A stretch of 44,577 nt of DNA, from NCBI GenBank assembly GCA_946887045.1, contig CAMPKC010000037.1:1-44577 (forward strand), in the 5' to 3' direction. Shown here one piece after another: positions 1 through 9,416 of the stretch. The notes under the pieces are model-generated. The model saw only the letters and a program-made list of their open reading frames with translations, was not told the origin of the DNA and searched no databases. The first letter of the stretch is position 1, and each line of letters starts with the position of its first letter. The stretch is from an uncultured Sphingobacteriaceae bacterium. GTDB lineage: Bacteria; Bacteroidota; Bacteroidia; Sphingobacteriales; Sphingobacteriaceae. The position numbers and the translations under genes were made by a program.

Positions 1-41
1 CTTTTTAGTGATTCTCCTTTTACAAGTAGAGGTCGCTAAAA

Positions 42-1013
42 ATGAATTTCAATAAGGCTTTTTTAAAAGATATCTGGAAAATATTAGTTGGAAGCTTTAA
101 TGGTTTTATGAATGACCGGTGCTTAAAGTTATGTGCGGCTTTATCTTATTACACATTATTTTCTCTTGCGCCGCTTCTGCTGATGTTAATTTACGTGGCC
201 GGGAAGGTTTTTCGCCAGGAAGCATTTGAGGGAAAGGTTTTTTGGGAAATAAAGAAATTTATTGGTCCCGAAGCCGCACTTCAGGTACAGCAGATTATTC
301 AAAATGCAGCTATCAAGGAAGATTCCTGGTGGGCAGTCATAGTCGGAATCCTTACTCTTTTTATTGGTGCTACGGGGGTTTTCATTGAAATCCAGGATTC
401 TATAAACCTAATATGGCGTGTAAAAGCAAAACCTCAAAAGGGCTGGTTAAAACTTCTTACAAACCGACTGCTTTCCTTTTCTATGATTGCCACCATGGGC
501 TTTTTGCTGATAGTTTCGCTGGTGATCAACGGGCTGGTAACAGCGCTTAGCGATCGCTTAAAAGTATATTTTGAAGATATTACAGTCCTCTTGGCGCAGG
601 TATTTAATGTCGCCTTAACTTTTGTTATCATAACAGCATTACTATCTGTAATCTTTAAGTTTTTACCAGATGTAAAAATCGGCTGGAAAGACGTACGTGC
701 AGGAGCGATTTTTACAGCTTTGTTATTTATGTTAGGACGATACGGGATCAGCTTGTATATAGATAAAGTAGCTCCCGGCTCAACCTATGGTGCTGCCGGA
801 TCTTTAATTGTCATATTAGTTTGGGTTTATTATGCAGCAGCAATATTATACTTTGGCGCTGAATTTACGCAAGTGTATACCGAAAAGCGTGGTCGTAAAA
901 TAGAGCCCGCTTCGTATGCTGTTCATATAATTCAGGTAGAAAAGGAACGGGATGTTGGCGTTTTGCCTGATCAAAAACAGGATGAAGCTGGCGGAGATAA
1001 ATCTTTTAATTGA
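42..1013 (+). CDS. YihY/virulence factor BrkB family inner-membrane protein
   Basis: The 323-residue product is a polytopic membrane protein of the YihY/BrkB family (once mis-annotated as ribonuclease BN). Its molecular function is unsettled. The N-terminal third holds the family-type stretch CAALSYYTLFSLAPLLLMLI (about residues 31-50). Roughly six hydrophobic segments follow, including ones near residues 95-115, 140-170, 185-205, 220-240 and 250-275, with the characteristic YGAAGSLIVILVWVYY segment near 250. The tail after about residue 280 is charged and probably cytoplasmic. The stop codon overlaps the next start (ATGA), so translation of the DUF885 lipoprotein is probably coupled. The family call is firm; any specific role is not. 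Confidence 0.9.
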   Translation: MNFNKAFLKDIWKILVGSFNGFMNDRCLKLCAALSYYTLFSLAPLLLMLIYVAGKVFRQEAFEGKVFWEIKKFIGPEAALQVQQIIQNAAIKEDSWWAVIVGILTLFIGATGVFIEIQDSINLIWRVKAKPQKGWLKLLTNRLLSFSMIATMGFLLIVSLVINGLVTALSDRLKVYFEDITVLLAQVFNVALTFVIITALLSVIFKFLPDVKIGWKDVRAGAIFTALLFMLGRYGISLYIDKVAPGSTYGAAGSLIVILVWVYYAAAILYFGAEFTQVYTEKRGRKIEPASYAVHIIQVEKERDVGVLPDQKQDEAGGDKSFN

Positions 1014-2809
1014 ATCGTTATAATTCACAAATGAACATAAAAATACTTGCTATATACTCTTTGCTTGTTTTTGTCGGCTGCAGTCAGGATATTAAGAAGG
1101 AAGAGATGAATGAGCAGAAAAATATCTCCGAAGTTTTTGAAAAGTATTGGGAAGAGCGCTCGCAGTTTTTTCCTTTAGAAGCTACCCAACAGGGAGATAA
1201 TCGATACAATGCCGTTTTGAGAAATGATCAGACTAAAGGATTCAGGGATTCTTTGAAAATTTTTTATCAAACTTATCTGACGGAGTTGTCAGAATATAAG
1301 CGCGAAGATCTAAGCGATAACGATAAGTTGAGTTATGATATTTTTCAATACGATTTGAATATACAGTTGGAAGGCTTAAAAACTAACCAGTGGATGATGC
1401 CATGTCAACAGTTTTGGGGACTGCCATTAACTATGGGACAACTAGGCTCAGGCGAAAGTTTTCAGCCTTTCAAAACGGCTGAAGATTATAGAAACTGGCT
1501 TAGTCGTGTTGATGGATTTGCTGTTTGGGTAGATTCTGCTATTGTTAATTTTCGAAAAGGAATGAAAGCTGGGGTAGTTCTGCCTAAGTCGCTGGTCCGA
1601 AAAATGATCCCTCAAATGGAGTCGATGATAGTTGATGACCCGACCAAAAGTTTATTCTATAGTCCTGTCGCGCATTTCCCTGAAAAATTTCCCGAAGATG
1701 ATAAACCTGCGCTTACCGAGGCATATAAGCAGGCAATTGTGTCTAAAATTAGCCCGTCTTACAAGAAGTTGGCTGTTTTTTTGAAAACGGAATATTTGCC
1801 GAAGGCAAGAGCTTCATCAGGGATCTCTGCTGTACCCGGCGGGAAGGACTTATATGCTTTTTTGGTTAAACAATGGACCACAACCAGCAAGTCACCCGAA
1901 GAGATATATCAGACGGGCTTGTCTGAAGTAAAGCGAATTAGAGCTGAGATGGATACGACTAAACAGGCGGTGGGATTTTTTGGTGATCTGAAGGCATTTT
2001 TCGAGTTTATGAAGACATCTCCCAAGTTTATGCCCTTCAAAACTCCTCAGGATGTACTCAATGCGTTTAAAGGAATTCACAGCAAAATGGAACCTCAGCT
2101 CCGAACAATGTTTGGTCGTTTTCCAAAAACACCCTTCGAGATAAGGCAGACTGAAGCTTTCAGAGCCGCATCAGCAAGTGCTGAATATAATCAAGGTTCA
2201 CCTGATGGTTCAAGGCCCGGAATATTTTATGTGCCTATTTTAGACGCAACGAAGTTTAATATCACCTCAGGCATGGAATCCCTATTTTTGCACGAAGCCA
2301 TCCCCGGTCATCACTACCAGATATCCTTACAACAGGAAAATAATGATTTGCCAAAATTCCGGCGTTTCGCATGGTACGGGGCCTTCGGCGAAGGCTGGGC
2401 TTTATATACTGAATCTTTAGGTAAGGAATTAGGCTTATACACCGACCCATATCAATATATGGGAGCTTTGGGCGATGAAATGCACCGTGCTATTCGTTTG
2501 GTGGTCGACGTTGCCATACACACCAAAGGTATGACCCGTGAACAGGCGATCAAATATATGATGGAAAACGAAGCGATAGATGAAAAGGGTGCGACTGCTG
2601 AAGTTGAGCGTTATATGGCCGTTCCGGGACAAGCTCTTTCGTATAAAATTGGCGCCTTAAAAATTTGGGAAATGCGTAATAGGTATCAAAAACAAATCAA
2701 GAATTTCAGGCTTTCTGACTTTCATGACGAGCTGTTAAAAGATGGAGTGATGCCTTTGGATGTTGCTGAAAGAAAGATGGATGCATGGGCTGCTTCGAAA
2801 TCGAAATAA
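1010..2809 (+). CDS. DUF885 family lipoprotein, putative zinc metallopeptidase
   Basis: This DUF885 protein is about 599 residues long. The metal-binding motif HEAIPGHH (residues 428-435) and the downstream GEGWALYTE (460-468), whose first Glu is a likely third ligand, support a zinc-dependent peptidase-like fold. This is known of the family; the substrate is not. The reading frame opens at 1010, overlapping the previous stop, but an in-frame ATG at 1031 begins a cleaner lipoprotein signal (MNIKILAIYSLLVFVGC), so the true start may be 1031. The Cys after FVG is the expected lipidated residue, placing the protein in the envelope. A hairpin that can terminate both strands follows the stop. Confidence 0.9.
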   Translation: MNRYNSQMNIKILAIYSLLVFVGCSQDIKKEEMNEQKNISEVFEKYWEERSQFFPLEATQQGDNRYNAVLRNDQTKGFRDSLKIFYQTYLTELSEYKREDLSDNDKLSYDIFQYDLNIQLEGLKTNQWMMPCQQFWGLPLTMGQLGSGESFQPFKTAEDYRNWLSRVDGFAVWVDSAIVNFRKGMKAGVVLPKSLVRKMIPQMESMIVDDPTKSLFYSPVAHFPEKFPEDDKPALTEAYKQAIVSKISPSYKKLAVFLKTEYLPKARASSGISAVPGGKDLYAFLVKQWTTTSKSPEEIYQTGLSEVKRIRAEMDTTKQAVGFFGDLKAFFEFMKTSPKFMPFKTPQDVLNAFKGIHSKMEPQLRTMFGRFPKTPFEIRQTEAFRAASASAEYNQGSPDGSRPGIFYVPILDATKFNITSGMESLFLHEAIPGHHYQISLQQENNDLPKFRRFAWYGAFGEGWALYTESLGKELGLYTDPYQYMGALGDEMHRAIRLVVDVAIHTKGMTREQAIKYMMENEAIDEKGATAEVERYMAVPGQALSYKIGALKIWEMRNRYQKQIKNFRLSDFHDELLKDGVMPLDVAERKMDAWAASKSK

Positions 2810-2813
2810 AAAG

Positions 2814-2843
2814 AAGCGGGCCCCATGTTAACGAAGCCCGCTT
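2814..2843. terminator. Bidirectional intrinsic terminator between convergent genes
   Basis: The arms AAGCGGGC (2814-2821) and GCCCGCTT (2836-2843) pair perfectly over 8 bp around a 14-nt loop. On the minus strand the hairpin is followed by CTTTTTATTT, a good U-tract for the DUF4197 gene. The plus-strand tract is weaker. Confidence 0.75.
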
Positions 2844-2868
2844 GAATTATCAACTTTTCCCCGATATC

Positions 2869-3591
2869 CTAAATCCTGTTCCTGTCCGCATATCCAAATA
2901 CCTTCTGTAGCAGCGTAGTATTTCTGGCAGAGATATTTTGCCGGATTTTTAGTTCCTCTTTTGCTATTTCAAAAAATAATCCTTCAATAGCTTTTTGTGC
3001 AACATATGAGGATAAATCGGGATTTATATCAGCAGTTAGAGGGATCTGATTGTATGCTGTTATAGCATCACTCCAATATTTGGTCGCCCCAACTTTGCCA
3101 AGGCTGCTTTGAATTACGGGCTTGAATCTCATCATCAATTCGTCTGTAGTAACCCGCTGAAAATATTGCGTAGCTGCGTCTGTCTGGCCACTTAACAGAA
3201 TATTAGAGGCATCTGCGATAGTCATTTGCTTGATAGCATTAATGAAAATAGGTTTGGCTTCTTTAGCCGCATCTTCTGCAGCTCTGTTGATGCTCAGAAT
3301 TACGTTATCAGCAAGTTTATTCAATCCTAAACTTCTTAATGTTCGTTCTGCTTTTTGGGCCTCAGGAGGAAACAGGAGTTTAATGGCGGCATTTCCAAAA
3401 AAGCCGTTTTGCTCTGACAAACGTTCCGAGCTGTATGTCGTGCCGAATTCTAAAGCTTGTTTTAAGCCTGAAGCTATTTCAGCGGATGTTGGATTACCTA
3501 AGATCTGGGCGGTTTGATTGAGCGCCTCGCAACTGCTGAGAAACACTCCACCTATCATGGTTAATATAAGACCGATTTTTTTCATATTCAA
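2869..3591 (-). CDS. DUF4197 domain-containing lipoprotein
   Basis: The 240-residue product has a lipoprotein signal with the Cys in LSSC at about residue 21. The rest is a mostly helical DUF4197 domain, recognised by segments such as AAIKLLFPPEAQK and ATKYWSDAITAYNQIP. DUF4197 has no assigned biochemical role; the lipobox places it in the envelope. Two starts (ATG at codons 1 and 3) are possible, with no effect on the mature protein. It is transcribed towards the DUF885 gene and ends at the shared terminator. It is not obviously in an operon with the vWA gene upstream, which is 76 bp away on the same strand. Confidence 0.88.
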   Translation of the reverse strand: MNMKKIGLILTMIGGVFLSSCEALNQTAQILGNPTSAEIASGLKQALEFGTTYSSERLSEQNGFFGNAAIKLLFPPEAQKAERTLRSLGLNKLADNVILSINRAAEDAAKEAKPIFINAIKQMTIADASNILLSGQTDAATQYFQRVTTDELMMRFKPVIQSSLGKVGATKYWSDAITAYNQIPLTADINPDLSSYVAQKAIEGLFFEIAKEELKIRQNISARNTTLLQKVFGYADRNRI

Positions 3592-3667
3592 TTCTTCTTC
3601 TTTAGCATATATAACGATAAATTAAGCAAATTGCTTTAAAGTGTAGAATTAAATAAGAGGATAAGGT

Positions 3668-5587
3668 TTAATTGCCCGGATTGGTGAGGTTTCTATTAGA
3701 TGAAATTTTTTCTCTTGAAAGTAGGTCTGACGACTTTACCAGCTGCAAGAATTCATTTCTATAGCCCTCTTCATCATCGCCAAGCCCAGACCTTGCCCAT
3801 AGAATAACCTTTTCATAAGTTGTTTTCTGGAGGAATTCTGAATTGCGTAAAAGCATGCCGTATCCTGCAACCGCAGCCGAAAATTTGAAATCTTTCGACG
3901 TGTTGTCCCAACGGACATTGTTATCAGTTACTGGTTTTTCTATTAATCTGCTTATTTTTCCGGATGGGGTTTTGTACCGGAGTTTTACGGTAAACAGTTC
4001 ATCTCCATGAGATAATTTTGTATTTGAGGAATTTTCCTGATACTTTAAGTCATCAACGCTTTCTTTAAAATTACTCTTCACACCAACCGGAATAATCTCG
4101 TACAATGCAGTAACAGTATGCCCCGAGCCCATATCGCCTGCGTCCTTTTTATCGTTGTTAAAGTCTTCCTTATTTAGCAAGCGGTTTTCATAGCCTATTA
4201 ACCGATATAACTGAACTTTTTGAGGATTAAACTCAATCTGTAATTTCACATCTTTTGCGATGGTAAATAGTGTGCCGCCAAATTCATTTACCAATACTTT
4301 TCTGGCTTCAGTGATATTATCAATATAAGCGTAATTGCCGTTTCCTTTATCCGCCAGGGTTTCCATTTTGCTGTCTTTGTAGTTTCCCATACCATAACCT
4401 AAAACAGTTAAAAATACACCGCTTTCTTTTTTCTCTTCAATTAACCGCTGCATTTCTCCATCGCTGCTTGCTCCGGTATTGAAATCGCCATCGCTTGCAA
4501 GTATCACCCGGTTATTTCCTCCTTTAACAAAATTTTCAAGCGCAATTTTATATGCCAGCTTGATGCCGGCGCCTCCTGCTGTAGATCCTCCTGCTTCAAG
4601 CGCATCAAGAGCGTTCTTAATCGTCTGTTTTCTGTCTCCGGAAGTTGCTGGTAATACTAATCCTGCGGCGCCGGCATATACCACAATAGAAACTTTATCT
4701 TTTTCCCGAAGCTGATCCACCAAAAGTCTGATCGACGATTTAACTAGAGGAAGTTTATTTGCCTGGTTCATGGAGCCGGAAACATCAATTAAGAATACCA
4801 GATTAGATGCTGGAAGATTAGTAAGGGGTATCCTTTTGCCTTGTAAACCAATTCGCACTAATCTGTGCTGAGGATTCCATGGCGCTGATGATATTTCTGT
4901 GTTTACAGAAAACGGATCATTGTTTTTAGGTTGAGGATATTGATAATTAAAGTAATTGACCATTTCTTCAATTCTAACCGCATCTGCAGGAGGAAGGTTG
5001 CCATTATTGATATAACGTCGAATATTGCTGTAAGAAGCAGCATCTACATCAATTCCAAAAGTCGATAACGGTGTTTGCTTTGCGTAGAAAAAACGATTTT
5101 CGTTAATGCCGTTATACGATTCGTTATTAAAATTTGCCGGTGCTGCTCCCCTGATGTATAGTTGAGAATTATTTTTTGTTGTAACACCTGCTACTCTTCC
5201 CTGCAGTACTTCTGCTTTTACTGTGCTGACGCTTCCGGTTATATCTTGTTTCTTTTGTGCCCCATGTCCAATAGCCACGGCCTCTTCTAAATCCGAATTA
5301 GAGCGAATAAGCGAAATATTTAAGACAGTATCTTTCTCAATCTTAACTTCTTTGCTTTTGTAGCCGATGTATTGAAAAACTAATATCTTTTTATCGGCGG
5401 GAACGTTTATGGAATACTTCCCATTTAAATCTGTTGTGGTCCCACCCGAAGCATCTTTTATCCTGACAATTGCACCAACTATCGGTTGTTTATCGTTTGC
5501 ATCAGTGACAATACCCGAGATTTTTTGCGCATGCAGATTTAGAAAGGGGATGAGCAGGAAGCTGAGGAAAAATAGTTTTCTTTTCAT
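3668..5587 (-). CDS. von Willebrand factor A (YfbK-type) protein with carboxypeptidase-like and SusC-plug-like N-terminus
   Basis: The 639-residue exported protein has a signal peptide (1-20). A carboxypeptidase-regulatory-like beta domain spans about 23-95 (GIVTDANDKQPIVGAIV, then QYIGYKSKEV). Residues 100-150 resemble a shortened SusC plug (GHGAQKKQDITGSVSTV, then LQGRVAGV, then YIRGAAP). The VWA_N/YfbK region follows (about 160-255), then a vWA domain with an intact MIDAS: DVSGS at 268-272, Thr337 and Asp366. The C-terminal DUF3520-type region covers about 440-620. It is divergent from an ECF sigma/anti-sigma-like pair, and its plug-like segment resembles one in that anti-sigma-like protein, so a shared envelope-signalling function is plausible but inferred. 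Confidence 0.9.
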   Translation of the reverse strand: MKRKLFFLSFLLIPFLNLHAQKISGIVTDANDKQPIVGAIVRIKDASGGTTTDLNGKYSINVPADKKILVFQYIGYKSKEVKIEKDTVLNISLIRSNSDLEEAVAIGHGAQKKQDITGSVSTVKAEVLQGRVAGVTTKNNSQLYIRGAAPANFNNESYNGINENRFFYAKQTPLSTFGIDVDAASYSNIRRYINNGNLPPADAVRIEEMVNYFNYQYPQPKNNDPFSVNTEISSAPWNPQHRLVRIGLQGKRIPLTNLPASNLVFLIDVSGSMNQANKLPLVKSSIRLLVDQLREKDKVSIVVYAGAAGLVLPATSGDRKQTIKNALDALEAGGSTAGGAGIKLAYKIALENFVKGGNNRVILASDGDFNTGASSDGEMQRLIEEKKESGVFLTVLGYGMGNYKDSKMETLADKGNGNYAYIDNITEARKVLVNEFGGTLFTIAKDVKLQIEFNPQKVQLYRLIGYENRLLNKEDFNNDKKDAGDMGSGHTVTALYEIIPVGVKSNFKESVDDLKYQENSSNTKLSHGDELFTVKLRYKTPSGKISRLIEKPVTDNNVRWDNTSKDFKFSAAVAGYGMLLRNSEFLQKTTYEKVILWARSGLGDDEEGYRNEFLQLVKSSDLLSREKISSNRNLTNPGN

Positions 5588-5696
5588 GATATTGAGTTTT
5601 AATCTGGATGCCCTGCCAACCCCTTTTCCATAAAAACATCGATTTTAAAAATTATTTGTGCTATTTTGGGAAAAACTGCATCAATAAAATATATCG

Positions 5697-5715
5697 CTTA
5701 AACCGTAGGTTTAAG
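5697..5715. promoter_or_regulatory. 8-bp inverted repeat upstream of the ECF sigma gene
   Basis: CTTAAACC (5697-5704) and GGTTTAAG (5708-5715) form a perfect dyad with a 3-nt spacer, 17 nt before the sigma-factor start and inside the divergent intergenic region. It could be a protein-binding operator or an RNA hairpin, because CTATCTTTTTA follows it. No known consensus is recognised. Confidence 0.4.
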
Positions 5716-5732
5716 GCTATCTTTTTAGGGAC

Positions 5733-6314
5733 TTGAAATTCATAAAAAATAAATCTACCGATAACTCATTAGGTGAAGCTGAACTCCTTGCCGAATACCG
5801 TCGTAATGGAAATTTGGCTACGGTAGGAAAATTATATGAACCGTATATGCCTTTAATCTTTGGTCTTTGCTTGAAATATTTGAAAGATGAAGAGCAAAGT
5901 AAAGATGCAGTAATGCAGATTTTTGAGCAGCTGATCACTAAATTAAAAATTCATAAAGTTGCCAATTTCAAGAGCTGGTTATACACGCTGGCCCGAAATC
6001 ATTGTTTAATGAATTTACGCTCCTCGCATAAACACGAGTTTGTCAATATTGATGATTATGGTGTGGAAAGTTTGGCCTTTTTGCATCAGGATACTGAGGA
6101 ACTAAAAGAAAATCAGCTTAATATCATGGAGAGATGTTTGCGAAAACTCCCTGATGAACAAAGGTTAACGATAGATTTGTTTTACTTGCAGCAAAAGTGT
6201 TATAAAGATGTTTCGGAAGCAACCGGCTTTGACCTTAATAAAGTGAAAAGCTATATCCAAAACGGTAAGCGGAATTTGAAAATTTGTATGGAGAAGAACG
6301 GTGGAAACGGATAG
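5733..6314 (+). CDS. RNA polymerase sigma factor, sigma-70 family (ECF type)
   Basis: The 193-residue protein has the two-domain ECF layout. Region 2 lies at about 25-95 (LCLKYLKDEEQSKDAVMQIF, then FKSWLYTLARNHCLMNLR). Region 4 lies at about 130-190 (LRKLPDEQRLTIDLFYLQQK, then the helix-turn-helix DVSEATGFDLNKVKSYIQNG). It should direct RNA polymerase to a small regulon, probably under control of the overlapping downstream membrane protein. Its 3' end overlaps the GTG start of that gene by 14 nt, which suggests translational coupling. The most likely start is an ATG at 5733 preceded by a possible operator dyad. Confidence 0.92.
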   Translation: MKFIKNKSTDNSLGEAELLAEYRRNGNLATVGKLYEPYMPLIFGLCLKYLKDEEQSKDAVMQIFEQLITKLKIHKVANFKSWLYTLARNHCLMNLRSSHKHEFVNIDDYGVESLAFLHQDTEELKENQLNIMERCLRKLPDEQRLTIDLFYLQQKCYKDVSEATGFDLNKVKSYIQNGKRNLKICMEKNGGNG

Positions 6315-7506
6315 AATAAATTACATTACAATTCAGCAGTACTTGGATGGCAAGCTGGATAAGGAAGCTATGCATGAGCTTGAAAAGCAGGCATTGGATG
6401 ATCCTTTTTTGGCCGATGCACTGGATGGTTATGCTCATATTAACAAACCTGCGACTAAACAATTAAGTTTACTGCAAACTCAGCTTGAAGAGCGTATTGC
6501 GCAACAACAGGAAAATAAAAATGTATTCAATTTTAGCTGGCAACGCTTAAGCATAGCCGCTGCCGCGGGATTATTGTTTGTATCCGCAAGTATTCTTTTT
6601 TGGATAAAAGGCCAAAAAGCAGAGGACCAGATTGCCTTAAATCATAAACAAGTGGAGGTTACTCTGAACCCGGTTGATAGTTTACGGGCTGCTGATTCTA
6701 GTCAGGAGCAAGCAGTTGTCTCCCCTGGTGAACAAATTCCAGAGCAAAGAATTCCTGAAAGACATGAAGAGGACCAGATTGCTGATATACAACGAAAGTC
6801 CTTACCCCATGGAGTATCAAAAGATGAAATATCCGATGCTCCTGCATCACTTAATGAAGTTACGGTTATTGGATATGGGGCACAGAAAAAACAATCTGTA
6901 GTAGGAAGCATATCGACCGTAAATACACAACAAGTTCAGGGCAGGCTTGCCGGGGTTTCTATTGAAAAAAATCTTTCCGGTAAAATCATCTCGAAAAGTG
7001 GTGAGCCGCTTCCCGGTGTTTCTGTCCGATTGAATAAATCCAGAGGTACGGTAACGGACGTGAATGGCGAGTTTTATCTAAAGGATTCGGTTGGCGGTAG
7101 TTTGAGTATCGCTTACATCGGATATGATACTAAAGAAATTAAAATAGAGCCGGGAGTTCCCCTGACCGTGGCTTTAGATGAAAATACCAGGTCGCTGAAT
7201 GAGGTTGTTGTTGGTGGTTATGGAATAAAAGGCAAGGAATTAAACGAATATTCTGAACCAATTATCGGATGGAGTAAGTACAAAGATTACCTTCAAAGCA
7301 GTATTTCATCAATAAAAGGAGAATTCGGATCCGGAAGAGTTGTTGTAAGTTTTACTGTGGGTTCTGATAACAGCTTGAGTAATTTCAAGATTGAAAAAGG
7401 TTTAGATGATAAGAGTAATAAGGAAGCTATACGATTAATAAAAGAGGGACCGCCCTGGATAAGAGGCAAACAATCGGAAGCCCGGGTAATAGTAAGATTT
7501 AAGTAA
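6301..7506 (+). CDS. Membrane-anchored anti-sigma-like protein with SusC-plug-like, carboxypeptidase-like and TonB-C domains
   Basis: The 401-residue protein starts at a GTG inside the sigma gene. The N-terminus (IQQYLDGKLDKEAMHELE) resembles cytoplasmic anti-sigma-like domains paired with ECF sigmas in Bacteroidota. One transmembrane helix lies at about 82-103. The periplasmic part has a SusC-plug-like segment (LNEVTVIGYGAQKKQ at 184-198, then VQGRLAGVS), a carboxypeptidase-regulatory-like domain (about 225-292), a second LNEVVVGGYG motif (299-308) and a TonB_C-like C-terminus (about 325-401). It likely holds the sigma factor in check and senses an envelope state. The TonB-C unit could contact a receptor. 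Domain order is seen; the function is inferred. Confidence 0.8.
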   Translation: METDRINYITIQQYLDGKLDKEAMHELEKQALDDPFLADALDGYAHINKPATKQLSLLQTQLEERIAQQQENKNVFNFSWQRLSIAAAAGLLFVSASILFWIKGQKAEDQIALNHKQVEVTLNPVDSLRAADSSQEQAVVSPGEQIPEQRIPERHEEDQIADIQRKSLPHGVSKDEISDAPASLNEVTVIGYGAQKKQSVVGSISTVNTQQVQGRLAGVSIEKNLSGKIISKSGEPLPGVSVRLNKSRGTVTDVNGEFYLKDSVGGSLSIAYIGYDTKEIKIEPGVPLTVALDENTRSLNEVVVGGYGIKGKELNEYSEPIIGWSKYKDYLQSSISSIKGEFGSGRVVVSFTVGSDNSLSNFKIEKGLDDKSNKEAIRLIKEGPPWIRGKQSEARVIVRFK

Positions 7507-7548
7507 TTTAAAATATAGTTGGTTCAATAGTCTTTCTAAAATCACCTG

Positions 7549-9402
7549 ATGAAAAAATTGATGATTTTATTTACGGTAGTAATTGTCTCATGTCAGCAAA
7601 ACACAGCTTTAAACGTTAAGAATAGCTCTCAAATTACTGATAAGCACTCTTTTTCTGAACCTCAAAACGCTGTTGTGAAACATCTTGATTTGGATTTAAA
7701 AGTAAATTTTGAGACACAGATTTTAACAGGAAAAGCTGTTTGGACTATTGAGAATCTTACTAAAGCCCATGAAATAGTTTTTGATACGCGTGATTTAGAT
7801 ATTGAGAAGATTACCGTCGGTTCCGAAGATAAGCCAGTCACATTCAAATTGGGAGAAGCTGTCAAACTTCTGGGCCGGCCATTGAAAGTAAACATTGAAC
7901 CCGGTACAACCCAGGTTTCAATATGGTATACTACTTCAAAAGATGCTGCCGCGTTGCAGTGGTTAAACCCGCAACAAACGGCGGGTAAAAAACAGCCTTT
8001 TCTTTTTACCCAATCTCAGGCAATACTTGCCCGAACCTGGATTCCTTGTCAGGATAGTCCGGGCGTGCGGTTTACCTACAATGCTACAGTTACTGTTCCG
8101 AAGCAGCTAATGGCTTTAATGAGTGCGCAAAATCCGCAGAAGAAATCTTTAAACGGTATTTATCGATTCAAACAAGCTCATGCCATTCCATCCTATTTGA
8201 TGGCTTTGGCTGTGGGTGATTTGCAATTTAAGGCTGTCGATAACCGAACAGGCGTGTATGCAGAGCCCCTTACGGTGGAGAAAGCAGCATGGGAGTTTGC
8301 TGATATGGGAAAAATGGTTGATGCAGCCGAAAAGATATATGGTCCTTACCAATGGGGCAGATATGATGTTTTAGTGCTTCCGCCAAGCTTTCCATTCGGC
8401 GGGATGGAAAATCCAATGTTAACTTTCGCTACCCCAACTGTTATTGCCGGAGACAGATCATTGGTAAGCCTGATTGCACATGAACTTGCTCATAGCTGGA
8501 GCGGGAACTATGTTACCAATGCAACATGGAACGATTTCTGGTTAAATGAAGGATTTACAACCTATTTCGAGCGCAGAATTGTGGAAGCCGTTTATGGGAA
8601 AGACGAAGCTAAAATGCAGGAATATCTTGGTCGTCAAACCTTAAATGAGACGATTCATGATATGGGAAGCAAAAATCCTGATACGCGGTTAAAAGTAAAT
8701 TTTGACGGAAGAGATCCGGACGAAGGAGTAACCGATATAGCTTATGAAAAAGGATATTTCTTTTTGAGAACGGTAGAGGAAGCTTTTGGGCGGCAGCGAT
8801 TTGATAGTTTTCTAAATGAGTACTTTGAGAAACATGCTTTCCAATCTGTTACCACAGAACAATTTATTGAGGATATCAAAACAGGCTTGTCGACTTCTGA
8901 CCAGGAATTAGCAGAAAAAATCCAAATGGAGAACTGGATATTTAAGCCCGGCATACCTGATAATATTCCTCCTGTAGGTTCAGCTAAATTCGCGACGATT
9001 GATTCCTTAATTGCAACTTTTGGTTCAAAAATTAACCTTAAGGGCTTCGGTGATCAGATCAAATCCGCTAACGAACTGCAGTATCTTTTGATGGCTTTAC
9101 CAGACTCCCTAACCGTTAACGATATGGCCTTGCTTGATAAAGAATTTGGATTCACGGAGTCCGGAAATTCTGAAGTGCAGGCAGCCTGGTATAAACTGGC
9201 AATCAGACATGGTTATAAACCTGCATATCCCGCTATCGAAAAGTTTCTTACCGAAGTGGGCCGCAGAAAGTTTTTGATGCCGCTTTATAAGGAGATGATG
9301 TCAACACCCGAAGGAGAAGTGTGGGCAAAGCGGGTGTACGCAAAGGCAAGGCCAAATTATCATTCGGTTGCTTATCATTCAATCGATGAATTGGTAAAAT
9401 AA
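7549..9402 (+). CDS. M1 family metallopeptidase (aminopeptidase), lipoprotein
   Basis: The 617-residue zinc aminopeptidase of family M1 resembles the leukotriene-A4-hydrolase-like branch. The diagnostic motifs are GGMEN at 284-288 (exopeptidase motif) and HELAH at 311-315 with Glu334 as third ligand (HExxH-x18-E). A lipoprotein signal ends at the Cys in VIVSC, so it acts in the periplasm or at the outer membrane, removing N-terminal residues from peptides. The C-terminal helical region (about 470-617) fits the family. It appears to be a single-gene unit closed by the terminator at 9417. The substrate range is not readable from sequence. Confidence 0.94.
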   Translation: MKKLMILFTVVIVSCQQNTALNVKNSSQITDKHSFSEPQNAVVKHLDLDLKVNFETQILTGKAVWTIENLTKAHEIVFDTRDLDIEKITVGSEDKPVTFKLGEAVKLLGRPLKVNIEPGTTQVSIWYTTSKDAAALQWLNPQQTAGKKQPFLFTQSQAILARTWIPCQDSPGVRFTYNATVTVPKQLMALMSAQNPQKKSLNGIYRFKQAHAIPSYLMALAVGDLQFKAVDNRTGVYAEPLTVEKAAWEFADMGKMVDAAEKIYGPYQWGRYDVLVLPPSFPFGGMENPMLTFATPTVIAGDRSLVSLIAHELAHSWSGNYVTNATWNDFWLNEGFTTYFERRIVEAVYGKDEAKMQEYLGRQTLNETIHDMGSKNPDTRLKVNFDGRDPDEGVTDIAYEKGYFFLRTVEEAFGRQRFDSFLNEYFEKHAFQSVTTEQFIEDIKTGLSTSDQELAEKIQMENWIFKPGIPDNIPPVGSAKFATIDSLIATFGSKINLKGFGDQIKSANELQYLLMALPDSLTVNDMALLDKEFGFTESGNSEVQAAWYKLAIRHGYKPAYPAIEKFLTEVGRRKFLMPLYKEMMSTPEGEVWAKRVYAKARPNYHSVAYHSIDELVK

Positions 9403-9416
9403 TTTTTCGATTTAGC

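Noticed and set aside
3592..3667. Terminator after the vWA gene
   Set aside because: Only an imperfect TTAAGCAA/TTGCTTTAA symmetry is present, without a clear stem and U-tract.
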